Assembly (NCBI GenBank): GCA_937901695.1
Contig: CALDJN010000002.1
Coordinates: 1-13,779 of the forward strand
Direction: 5' to 3'
DNA length: 13,779 nt
Origin: an uncultured Anaerocolumna sp.
Lineage (GTDB): Bacteria > Bacillota > Clostridia > Lachnospirales > Lachnospiraceae
The notes under the pieces are model-generated. The model had not been told where the DNA came from and ran no database searches. It worked only from the letters and a program-made list of their open reading frames with translations. Every line of letters starts with the position of its first letter. The stretch's first letter is position 1. Below, one piece after another: positions 8,115-13,779 of the stretch. Made by a program: the position numbers and the translations under genes.

Positions 8115-9422
8115 GTGAAAAATATATTATCAAAAATAGGACTTTCTATAAAATCCATATGGGTTATATTGGGGTTTTTTTCTGCAATTATGATAGTTGC
8201 TTTGGGATATGTAGAAGGGACAACCCCTATTGATATTCTAAAACTATGTATCCTGATTTTAGTTCTATTGTCAATTACGGTTTTTTATATTCATAGTCTT
8301 AACCTTAAAGTAGAAGAATTCCCTTATTTCAAAAGTTTGGTTATAATTTGCTATTTTGTATCATTTCTCATGGCTATGCTAACTAGAAATAACCATGAAG
8401 TACACCTTTGGATGGTTGGTGGTATCGTTATAGCAGCTTTATTCAGCATACATCTGGGCTTGATTTTTACGTATAATTTAATCTTTTTTGCCAGCTTTAT
8501 TGGGCAAATAAATATTGAAATTGTTATATATTTACTGATTGTTGGAACATTAATGTGTCTGCTGTCAGGCTTTATGAAAAATCTTAATACCATAGGGCTT
8601 ACTACGATAATAGTTCTTTCCATTCAGGTCACCTTACTGTTTATCATGAATAACTTTATGCTATGGGAAACCATGAATATAGATGCTGTATTTTCACTGC
8701 TTTCCAGTGTGGGCGTAATTGGAATTACTTATGGCGTTCATTATTATTATGATAAATTGATTGGAGTAAAGAAACGTAATGAGGGCTTGGATGAAATTGC
8801 TGTTGCTTTAGAAGGAATAAGTGGTTCAGGTTTATCAGGTCAAGATATAATAGAAAAACCTGTTCAATTAATAGATGAAGATGGAAATTATACATTAGAG
8901 GAAATACTTCAATTAGACTTTCCTCTATTGGAAAGATTAAAGGAGCACTCCCTAAAATATTATAACCAATCCATTGAGATTGGTGAGATATCTGCTAATG
9001 CGGCAAAAGCGATTCATGCTAATGAAGCAATTGCAAAAGCAGGCGGTTATTATTATCAAATAGGAAGGATAGAAGGAAAACAATATGTTGAAGAGGGAAT
9101 AAAACTTGCCCAGGCTTATCACCTTCCACAAGTTATTATAGATATCATCTGCCAGCATAATATGAATTATGAAAAGCCCAAATCTCCTGAGGCTGCCATT
9201 GTCATGCTTACCATAAGCATTATAGCAATGAAAGAATATATAATACAATTAGATAAAAAAGAAGCAGGAGGAGGTGAAAGTATTTCACCTGAAAAAGTTT
9301 CCCTTGAAAAAATCGTGAATAATGTATTCCAAATGCGTTTAGCAAAAGGAAGCTTAGATCAATCTGGTTTATCTATTAAAGAGTATAACATATTAAGGGA
9401 TTTTTTCTTACATATGGAATAG
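8115..9422 (+). CDS. shortened, catalytically degenerate PgpH/YqfF-like HD membrane protein
   Basis: The first 210 residues contain seven or eight hydrophobic spans (roughly 14-33, 39-60, 73-89, 97-130, 133-151, 159-178, 189-207), like the 7TM part of 7TMR-HD proteins. Residues 270-375 align with the cytoplasmic HD domain of YqfF/PgpH, a c-di-AMP phosphodiesterase. Its operon position, between phoH and ybeY, is that of yqfF in Bacillus. The length is 435 residues against about 700 for PgpH, because the large extracellular N-terminal domain is absent. The signature YYHDIGK reads YYYQIGR (312-318), so His-Asp became Tyr314-Gln315. A later ligand His is Tyr324, the His-His pair is His348-Asn349, and the final Asp is Ile367; about 35 residues between the HD pair and Tyr324 are missing. 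Only His278 and His348 remain. It probably cannot hydrolyse c-di-AMP; a binding or scaffold role is inference. The start is GTG after GGAGG (8103-8107). Confidence 0.85.
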   Translation: MKNILSKIGLSIKSIWVILGFFSAIMIVALGYVEGTTPIDILKLCILILVLLSITVFYIHSLNLKVEEFPYFKSLVIICYFVSFLMAMLTRNNHEVHLWMVGGIVIAALFSIHLGLIFTYNLIFFASFIGQINIEIVIYLLIVGTLMCLLSGFMKNLNTIGLTTIIVLSIQVTLLFIMNNFMLWETMNIDAVFSLLSSVGVIGITYGVHYYYDKLIGVKKRNEGLDEIAVALEGISGSGLSGQDIIEKPVQLIDEDGNYTLEEILQLDFPLLERLKEHSLKYYNQSIEIGEISANAAKAIHANEAIAKAGGYYYQIGRIEGKQYVEEGIKLAQAYHLPQVIIDIICQHNMNYEKPKSPEAAIVMLTISIIAMKEYIIQLDKKEAGGGESISPEKVSLEKIVNNVFQMRLAKGSLDQSGLSIKEYNILRDFFLHME

Positions 9423-9480
9423 CCATGTGAGAAAGAAATTTCATTAAATATGAAATATACTAAGGGAACAAATTTTAATA

Positions 9481-9569
9481 CATAAAGTTATCTTGCATAA
9501 AATTATCTTGCATAAAATTATTTGCATAAAATTATCTTGCATAAAATTATCTTACATAAAATTATTTTA
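9481..9569. repeat. 15-bp tandem repeat, six units
   Basis: Six head-to-tail copies of CATAAAATTATCTTG begin at 9481, 9496, 9511, 9525, 9540 and 9555. Unit 3 lacks one base, and the last two drift (CTTA, TTTA). A further degraded copy runs into the adjacent palindrome at 9570. The array fills the gap between the HD protein and ybeY and contains no ORF. Confidence 0.9.
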
Positions 9570-9595
9570 TATAAAGTAATTTACTTTATATAAAA
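9565..9595. repeat. 31-bp perfect palindrome before ybeY
   Basis: TTTTATATAAAGTAA (9565-9579) and TTACTTTATATAAAA (9581-9595) are exact inverted copies around a single T at 9580. The right arm ends six bases before the ybeY ribosome site GGGAGG (9601-9606). There is no U-run after it, so it is not a classic terminator; an operator or a leader hairpin is possible. Confidence 0.85.
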
Positions 9596-9614
9596 AGAAC
9601 GGGAGGAAGACACC

Positions 9615-10112
9615 ATGACTCTAAATTTAGAATATGAAGCAGAGATTAAGCTTCAATTAGATTACGAAACCATCATTTCAAAAGTTGTGGATAAGGCACT
9701 TGATTTAGAAAATTGTCCATATGAAATTGAATTAAATGTAATCCTTACAGATAATAAGGAAATTCGAGAAATTAATAGAGAATATCGAGACATTGATGCA
9801 CCCACTGATGTGTTATCTTTTCCTATGATTAATTATGAAACGCCTGGTGATTTTTCTATATTAGATGAAGAGGATAATGATACATTTAATCCGGAAACAG
9901 GTGAATTATTATTAGGTGATATTATTATTTCTGTTGAAAAAGTGATGGAGCAGGCTGCTGAATTTGGACATTCTGAGGAAAGGGAACTTGCATTCTTGAC
10001 TGCACATAGTATGATGCATTTATTTGGCTATGATCATATGGAGGATGAGGAAAGAATCGTAATGGAAAAGAAACAAAGACAGGTTTTAGAAGAGCTTATT
10101 ATTTATAGATAA
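9615..10112 (+). CDS. ybeY: endoribonuclease / rRNA maturation factor YbeY
   Basis: A 165-residue metal-dependent RNase that acts in 16S rRNA 3' maturation and 70S quality control in the cytoplasm. The zinc-binding motif is complete: His131, His135 and His141 in HSMMHLFGYDH. The other family segments are present: REINREYRDIDAPTDVLSFP (51-70) and GELLLGDIIIS (96-106). Length is typical. ATG at 9615 lies eight bases after GGGAGG. It follows the HD protein in Bacillus order (yqfF-yqfG) but is separated by the repeat-filled gap, so it may have extra regulation. In Bacillus the next genes are dgkA, cdd and era; here a DUF3048 lipoprotein gene follows after 67 bp. Confidence 0.96.
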   Translation: MTLNLEYEAEIKLQLDYETIISKVVDKALDLENCPYEIELNVILTDNKEIREINREYRDIDAPTDVLSFPMINYETPGDFSILDEEDNDTFNPETGELLLGDIIISVEKVMEQAAEFGHSEERELAFLTAHSMMHLFGYDHMEDEERIVMEKKQRQVLEELIIYR

Positions 10113-10179
10113 TAATGTTATTGTTCAGCCAGTGTCTGAACTGTAAGAATAAAATAGACAAGAAAGGAATTCACATTAT

Positions 10180-11265
10180 ATGAAAAAGCGTAACCTACTA
10201 CTAATATTATTAACTATTATGGCTTGTTTCTTAATAGCTTGTAAGAAAAAAACAGAGGAAGTTAAAGAAGATTTGATAACCCCTACTCCTACAGTAACTG
10301 CCACACCAACTCCAACTCCAGAGCTGGAAAATCATGATAATGAAGTTAAAAGTAAATTAACAGGTTTATGGATTCCAAAGGAATACGGAGATAAAAGACC
10401 ATATGCCATTATGCTTAATAACATACAATTTGCATCTCCTCAAAGTGGAACATCGGATGCTTCTGTTTTATTAGAGGCAACTGTTGAAGGCGGCATCACC
10501 AGATTAATGGGAATATTTGAGGAGCAGAATCTTCATGAAGAAAGAATTGGCTCTATACGTAGTGCGAGACATTATTATGTAAATTTTGCAGACGCTTTTG
10601 ATGCCATATATCTTCATTTTGGTGAAACAACCTATGCCAAGAAGAGAATAAAAAAGTTGGGGATTAATGATTTAGACGGGTTAACCGGTATTGGTGATAC
10701 GGTATATTATCGTGATAAATCCATTAAAGCCCCTCATAATGCATTTACCAGTAAGGATAGAATTTTAAAAGGCGTTGAAATAAAAGGGTATGAAAGAAAT
10801 TATAAAGATGGATTTAAAGGTAATTTTCAATTCTTTGGTGAGGATTCGGATTTAAGTGGCGGCAAGAATGCACAGAAAGTAACTATTCCATTTTCCAGCT
10901 ATTATTCACCTTATTTTATTTATGACACGAAAGAAAAAACATATAAGCGCTTCCAATTTAACAAGGAGCACACTGATTATAACACAGGCAAACAATTAGC
11001 CTTTAAAAATATCATTATTCAGTTTGTAAAGGAATGGGATATTGATAAGAATGATTATCAAACTATGGATATTGAGAATTCCACCGGTAAAGGTTATTAT
11101 ATTACCAATGGAAAAGCGGTAGAGATTAGTTGGACCATGAAGGAAGCAGATCGTTCTTTACAGTATTTTGATGCTTCAGGTAAAGAATTAACTATAAATC
11201 CTGGTAAAACATATATTGCAGTGTTCCCTAATGATAGAACCAGTAATAATGTGGCGTTGGAATAG
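10180..11265 (+). CDS. DUF3048 (YerB-type) lipoprotein
   Basis: The protein begins with a lipoprotein signal ending in the lipobox LIAC (Cys21), then a Thr/Pro-rich spacer (about 34-48), so it should be anchored on the outer face of the membrane. Residues 60-205 form the DUF3048 domain, with the characteristic GSIRSARHYYV and a Tyr/His-rich core. Residues 230-352 match the separate C-terminal DUF3048 domain, ending in GKTYIAVFPND. Length (361) is normal. Function of the family is unknown; Bacillus YerB is the named relative. The start ATG at 10180 has AAAGGA at 10163-10168, a slightly long 11-base spacing. It may be read with ybeY, as no clear promoter lies in the 67-bp gap, which holds a 6-bp GTTCAG/CTGAAC hairpin. 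Confidence 0.88.
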   Translation: MKKRNLLLILLTIMACFLIACKKKTEEVKEDLITPTPTVTATPTPTPELENHDNEVKSKLTGLWIPKEYGDKRPYAIMLNNIQFASPQSGTSDASVLLEATVEGGITRLMGIFEEQNLHEERIGSIRSARHYYVNFADAFDAIYLHFGETTYAKKRIKKLGINDLDGLTGIGDTVYYRDKSIKAPHNAFTSKDRILKGVEIKGYERNYKDGFKGNFQFFGEDSDLSGGKNAQKVTIPFSSYYSPYFIYDTKEKTYKRFQFNKEHTDYNTGKQLAFKNIIIQFVKEWDIDKNDYQTMDIENSTGKGYYITNGKAVEISWTMKEADRSLQYFDASGKELTINPGKTYIAVFPNDRTSNNVALE

Positions 11266-11362
11266 CTTAACTTCATTACCACGTGGTGGCAATAAGGTTA
11301 TAAGCAAGCAGCGTAAGCGGATTAGTTACTAAAACAATTACTGAAAAAGAACTTTATGAATC

Positions 11363-11407
11363 CCCATGGGAAGAATGATTATCCCATGGGCAAATAAATC
11401 TTATTTG
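11363..11407. repeat. two adjacent hairpins, one with twin CCCATGGG palindromes
   Basis: CCCATGGG occurs at 11363-11370 and 11383-11390; each is self-complementary and the two copies also pair, giving a 9-bp stem with the next A-T. CAAATAA (11391-11397) then pairs with TTATTTG (11401-11407) around ATC. No U-run follows the GC-rich stem, so a terminator of the DUF3048 gene is only one option; a protein-binding site or a leader structure of the next gene are others. Confidence 0.6.
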
Positions 11408-11482
11408 ATACAATTAATTCATGACAATCTTGTATATTATGGGAAAAACTAGTGAATACTTAATGCCAAAGGAGTGATTTTT

Positions 11483-12277
11483 GTGAAAATCAAAAAGGCA
11501 TTAGTATATTTCATTAGTTTTTTTTCTTTGGCAGTAATGTTTTCAGTATGCTACTTTTTAAGCTATAAAAATGCCCTGAAGAAATTTAATGAAAATGCAG
11601 TAGAGCGCAATAAGGAATTAATATTATCTTTAGAACAGAATGGATTCCTACAAATTGATAAAGAAGGTACTTCTACTGATATAGCACAGAATGTTGGTAA
11701 TCAACAAACAAATAATAATAGTAATATGAATAGCAACTACAGTAATACCAATAGGAACAATACGGATTCTATAAGTAATACTGACAATCTGGGTTTAGGG
11801 GAAAGTTCCATACCAGTTGATACGGTTGATGAAGCAATTATATTACCAAGCACCAAATACATTCTGCAAAGTTACGATATAACTACCGGTAATATGACGG
11901 AAGAAGAATTAAAGGTACCAAGTTATTTAGTTGGATTATCACGTATACAAGTCATAGAGTATCTCCATAATTATATGAAAGATATGACATTTGAAGAGTT
12001 TAAAAAAGGATTAACATCTTTTGAACTTTTAACTTTCTCAGAAAATAAGGTAACGTTGCGAAAAACATATAATAAAGATTTGGTTGAGTATCAGTTCTTT
12101 TTAAAATCTCAAAATGGTAAAATAGTTATTTATTTTGGTGACCAAAAGACGGTATATGAATATACGGAAGTTGCAGTAGATCATTTGACCCAATATGAGC
12201 AGATAAAATTAGAAGAAGGAATATTTGTAAAAGACGAAGAAGAGTTATATTCCATATTGGAGAATTATTCTAGTTGA
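11483..12277 (+). CDS. BofC-like membrane-anchored protein (putative sporulation signalling)
   Basis: A 264-residue protein with a basic N-terminus, one membrane span (about 7-26), a short coiled-coil-like stretch (30-52), an Asn/Ser/Thr-rich low-complexity linker (about 70-102) and a globular C-terminal half. The C-terminal part (about 122-264) matches the pattern of the BofC C-terminal domain: a conserved YILQSYD start, then VPSYLVGLSRIQVIEYL, and an ending of LEEGIFVKDEEELYSILENYSS. In Bacillus, BofC is a forespore-secreted inhibitor in the sigma-K checkpoint; that checkpoint is not conserved in Clostridia, so the role here is unknown. The start GTG at 11483 is chosen because AAAGGAG (11468-11474) lies eight bases before it; a GTG at 11474 overlaps that site. 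Confidence 0.65.
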   Translation: MKIKKALVYFISFFSLAVMFSVCYFLSYKNALKKFNENAVERNKELILSLEQNGFLQIDKEGTSTDIAQNVGNQQTNNNSNMNSNYSNTNRNNTDSISNTDNLGLGESSIPVDTVDEAIILPSTKYILQSYDITTGNMTEEELKVPSYLVGLSRIQVIEYLHNYMKDMTFEEFKKGLTSFELLTFSENKVTLRKTYNKDLVEYQFFLKSQNGKIVIYFGDQKTVYEYTEVAVDHLTQYEQIKLEEGIFVKDEEELYSILENYSS

Positions 12278-12352
12278 TTATGACCTAAGTAGAACACTTT
12301 GATCTAGAGTTTTGGTGAAATGTTTCAAAATTTAGGTTTTAAAAATGGGAGA

Positions 12353-12456
12353 GGATATATACAATGTTTTGAAATCTGTGTCAAGTCGCACGAAGGGGCA
12401 GTGGCATTCTCTATCTTGCACTATTGGCAGATTCTCTGCAAACATTGTATATATCC
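12353..12456. repeat. 104-bp imperfect palindrome, possible MITE-like element
   Basis: GGATATATACAATGTTT (12353-12369) is repeated exactly as its inverse at 12440-12456. Going inward, the arms continue as 12370-12378 and 12428-12439 with a 3-base indel (both contain AGATT/AATCT), and CAAG at 12382-12385 can pair with CTTG at 12415-12418. The interior (12379-12427) is clearly richer in G+C than its surroundings. No transposase is present, and the only flanking duplication is the dinucleotide GA. It overlaps the 3' end of the SdpI-like reading frame. Confidence 0.7.
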
Positions 12457-12633
12457 GATGGAATCAATTAAAGCTAAAAATCCAAAGCATTTATTTGTCC
12501 ATAACCAAATTTTTTTATGTGTGTTTAATTGTGGGGATTTATATCCCAATGCATTTTCTCCTTCTTTGGTTGAAAAGAAAAAAATAAAAATAGACATGGC
12601 TAAACATATTAGCCCAATATAAATATTATTCAT
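12421..12633 (-). pseudogene. 3'-truncated SdpI-like membrane protein
   Basis: The 70-residue minus-strand frame starts at ATG 12631-12633, just after GAGGAG (12642-12637). It has a hydrophobic span at about 4-20, then LGYKSPQLNTHKKIWLWTNKCFG (29-51), which fits the GYRTP...W..AN signature of the SdpI/YfhL family (immunity and signalling proteins of the Sdp toxin system and many orphans). Family members have at least one more span; here the frame ends in IGYIQCLQRICQ, coded by the right arm of the palindromic element, and no hydrophobic continuation appears in the other minus frames. A functional short protein cannot be excluded. Two longer plus-strand frames over the same bases look like shadows. 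Confidence 0.45.
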
Positions 12634-12773
12634 AAACTCCTCACTTTCCAGCTACCAGTTTTAAAGTAATGAATTAAGAACAACAAACGTTAATATTATA
12701 AAATGCGCAAACAATAAGTGATTTTGGAATACAAGGGTGAATCTTCTATAATCTACATGTGCAGTATATAATA

Positions 12774-13139
12774 TTAATATATGATATTTAATATAGCTGT
12801 TAATAGCATTCCCCCGAGCATGGTTATTAATAAAATTCTTGCAACTATTCGTGGCTTTTTATAAAAAGGAACGGGAGCATTCTCTTTATCTTCTTCTTCA
12901 GGAATTAATTCATTGTTAGTTGATATTTCATCCAACAATTGAGTTGCTTTTTCATAATCACTTTTATCTACGTAGATATCTTCTCCATATACGGAATATC
13001 CCATATAAATATTCATATATCCGCCTGAACCTTTACTCTTTTTATAGCACGTAATATTATTATTGTGGAGTAAATTAATAATTAGTTCAGCTTCTATATT
13101 ATTTACTGCTGATTTTAATTTAATTGGATTGGTTATCAT
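12774..13139 (-). CDS. DUF2007-domain protein with C-terminal membrane anchor
   Basis: A 121-residue protein. Residues 7-70 match the DUF2007 pattern: an NIEAELIINLLHNNNI helix, then GGYMNIYMGYSVYGEDIYVDKSDYEKATQLLDE. The family is described as a putative prokaryotic signal-transducing protein, with no established function. An acidic linker (about 78-88) leads to a single span at 98-119 near the C-terminus, placing the domain in the cytoplasm by the positive-inside rule. The start ATG at 13139 is eight bases after GGGAGG; an ATG at 13154 overlaps that ribosome site and is rejected. It is transcribed toward the SdpI-like remnant, with 140 bp between them. Confidence 0.8.
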   Translation of the reverse strand: MITNPIKLKSAVNNIEAELIINLLHNNNITCYKKSKGSGGYMNIYMGYSVYGEDIYVDKSDYEKATQLLDEISTNNELIPEEEDKENAPVPFYKKPRIVARILLITMLGGMLLTAILNIIY

Positions 13140-13226
13140 GGCTTTTCCTCCCATGTTCTAATTTGAACAGTAATTTATTTAATTCTACTATAAACCTAAA
13201 AATGCAAATAAATTTCTTTTTCTTAT

Positions 13227-13255
13227 AATCTATTCCTTTTCTAAATATTAGTCAA
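13227..13255 (-). promoter_or_regulatory. candidate sigma-A promoter of the DUF2007 gene
   Basis: On the minus strand TTGACT (13255-13250) and TAGATT (13232-13227) are 17 bases apart, with five and four matches to consensus. Between it and the start codon lies a small dyad GTTC-N6-GAAC (13155-13168). Confidence 0.45.
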
Positions 13256-13294
13256 TATTTTATTTTTCAAAATATTTTTCAAAGCGAATATTTC

Positions 13295-13451
13295 ACTTGC
13301 CCACAGATAAGTTTATCTCCTTACGCTACTTGCTCATAATTTCATTGGCACTACGTGGAATTTCAGCAGGAACTTGAACTCCTGCTGAAACAGGCAAGTT
13401 ATTACTCATGTCTACAAAGCAGGGGGTTACTCCAGCTTACAGGGGCGGGGG
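13295..13451. other. multi-hairpin non-coding region, candidate structured RNA
   Basis: Part of a 573-bp stretch (13140-13712) with no gene. ACTTGCC (13295-13301) pairs with GGCAAGT (13393-13399) and encloses two hairpins: AGATAA/TTATCT (13305-13318) and an 11-bp perfect stem TTTCAGCAGGA/TCCTGCTGAAA (13361-13371 with 13380-13390, 8-nt loop). A further stem, AAGC.GGG with TCC.GCTT (13417-13438, one A-A mismatch), follows, and G-runs occur at 13422-13426, 13442-13445 and 13447-13451. The composition is richer in G+C than nearby non-coding DNA. It matches no riboswitch core I recognise. Confidence 0.5.
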
Positions 13452-13509
13452 AATTCTCTGATGAGGTTAAATTATATGTCATGTTACCGTTTAGCTTGCG
13501 GCATTCTAG

Positions 13510-13604
13510 TGACTGAATCGAACTGTGTCATTTCCTTTTAAGATAAGAAACTTATGAAAAGAAAAGAGTCTTTATGATTGAATCGAACTATGTCATTACC
13601 TTTT
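13510..13604. repeat. 30-bp direct repeat, two copies 65 bp apart
   Basis: 13510-13539 and 13575-13604 are identical at 27 of 30 positions and share the core TGAATCGAACT/TTGAATCGAACT. Between them lies an ATAAG/CTTAT hairpin with flanking CTTTT/AAAAG (13535-13561). The pair lies just before the promoter of the flavoprotein gene, so a regulator-binding role is possible. Confidence 0.85.
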
Positions 13605-13641
13605 TACACTTTATATTATGTTTATACATTTATAATAATAC

Positions 13642-13670
13642 TTGAAATAATAGGTGGGTACGGTTAAAAT
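13642..13670 (+). promoter_or_regulatory. sigma-A promoter of the flavoprotein gene
   Basis: TTGAAA (13642-13647) and TAAAAT (13665-13670) are separated by 17 bases, each with five of six consensus bases. The leader would be about 36 nt. Confidence 0.6.
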
Positions 13671-13698
13671 ATAGGGTAATGAAAAAATAGCTTGTCTG

Positions 13699-13712
13699 AG
13701 AGGAGTTCCTCT
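13699..13712 (+). promoter_or_regulatory. ribosome binding site inside a hairpin
   Basis: AGAGGA (13699-13704) is the exact inverse of TCCTCT (13707-13712). The likely fold is a 5-bp stem AGAGG/CCTCT with an AGTT loop; the stem holds the Shine-Dalgarno sequence and ends at the base before the ATG. Confidence 0.6.
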
Positions 13713-13779
13713 ATGAGTAGTGTGATAATAGTTGGAGGTGGCGCATCTGGTTTAGTGGCGGGAATTTTTGCTGCAAGGC
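13713..13779 (+). CDS. FAD/NAD(P)-binding oxidoreductase, N-terminus only
   Basis: The frame opens at ATG 13713, seven bases after AGGAG, and runs off the window after 22 codons. The visible residues contain VIIVGGGASGLVAGIFAAR, a classic Rossmann dinucleotide-binding motif (GxGxxG) at the extreme N-terminus. This placement fits the HI0933/BaiN-type flavoprotein family common in Clostridia, but thioredoxin-reductase-like and other FAD enzymes start similarly, so the family is not fixed. Confidence 0.75.
   Translation, partial: MSSVIIVGGGASGLVAGIFAAR

Noticed and set aside
9481..9569. CRISPR array
   Set aside because: The repeats are contiguous 15-bp units with no spacers and no cas genes nearby.
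11431..11460. Sigma-G/F-like promoter (TGTATAT-N16-GAATACT) before the BofC-like gene
   Set aside because: The match is loose and the transcript would start almost on the ribosome site, so it was not listed as a feature.
12296..12314. Terminator after the BofC-like gene
   Set aside because: Only a 5-bp stem with a G-T pair and a short T-run; too weak to call.
12320..12622. 100-codon plus-strand frame (and an overlapping 80-codon frame) after the BofC-like gene
   Set aside because: No ribosome site, no recognisable family, and it lies opposite the SdpI-like frame and across the palindrome, so it is best explained as a shadow.
13457..13464. CTGATGAG resembling a hammerhead ribozyme core
   Set aside because: No GAAA core segment or proper stem II was found downstream; only the short box matches.
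13511..13525. GAATCGAAC, the inverse of a tRNA T-loop
   Set aside because: The flanking bases do not form a T-stem, and no acceptor or anticodon arm can be folded on the minus strand.

Overview
The window is low-GC, Gram-positive, spore-former DNA. The gene order yqfC-yqfD-phoH-(HD membrane protein)-ybeY, the YabP/YqfC-type and BofC-like proteins, the Csp-like subtilase and the very AT-rich intergenic DNA point to Clostridia, most likely Lachnospiraceae. Genus is not resolved from the sequence alone.

Layout. Bases 1-239 are extremely AT-rich with no convincing gene. A minus-strand Csp-like S8 peptidase (240-1940) is divergent from alaS (2120-4759), which has a textbook sigma-A promoter. rpsU (4990-5166) is a monocistronic gene with its own consensus promoter and a strong intrinsic terminator. 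A sporulation/housekeeping operon follows: yqfC, yqfD (overlapping phoH by 26 bp), phoH, a shortened HD-domain membrane protein, then ybeY after a 192-bp gap filled with 15-bp tandem repeats and a 31-bp palindrome. Next are a DUF3048 (YerB-type) lipoprotein and a BofC-like membrane-anchored protein. The right end carries a truncated SdpI-like gene overlapping a 104-bp imperfect palindrome, a DUF2007 protein with a C-terminal membrane anchor, about 570 bp of structured non-coding DNA, and the first 22 codons of a flavoprotein.

How the genes fit together. YqfC and YqfD are mother-cell (sigma-E) sporulation proteins in Bacillus. The S8 peptidase resembles the germination proteases of Clostridium, and the BofC-like protein belongs to a family that acts in forespore-to-mother-cell signalling. 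Sites of the form GAATA-N15/16-CATATATT precede both the S8 gene and yqfC, so both may be sigma-E controlled. PhoH, YbeY, AlaRS and S21 are RNA/ribosome housekeeping genes.

The most notable feature is the HD protein. It sits exactly where the c-di-AMP phosphodiesterase YqfF/PgpH lies in Bacillus, but lacks the large N-terminal extracellular domain and has lost most metal-ligand residues, including the HD pair itself (now Tyr-Gln). It looks like a conserved-position pseudo-enzyme. Other points worth a second look are the palindromic element, a multi-hairpin region with 30-bp direct repeats before the flavoprotein gene, and a hairpin that buries that gene's ribosome binding site.
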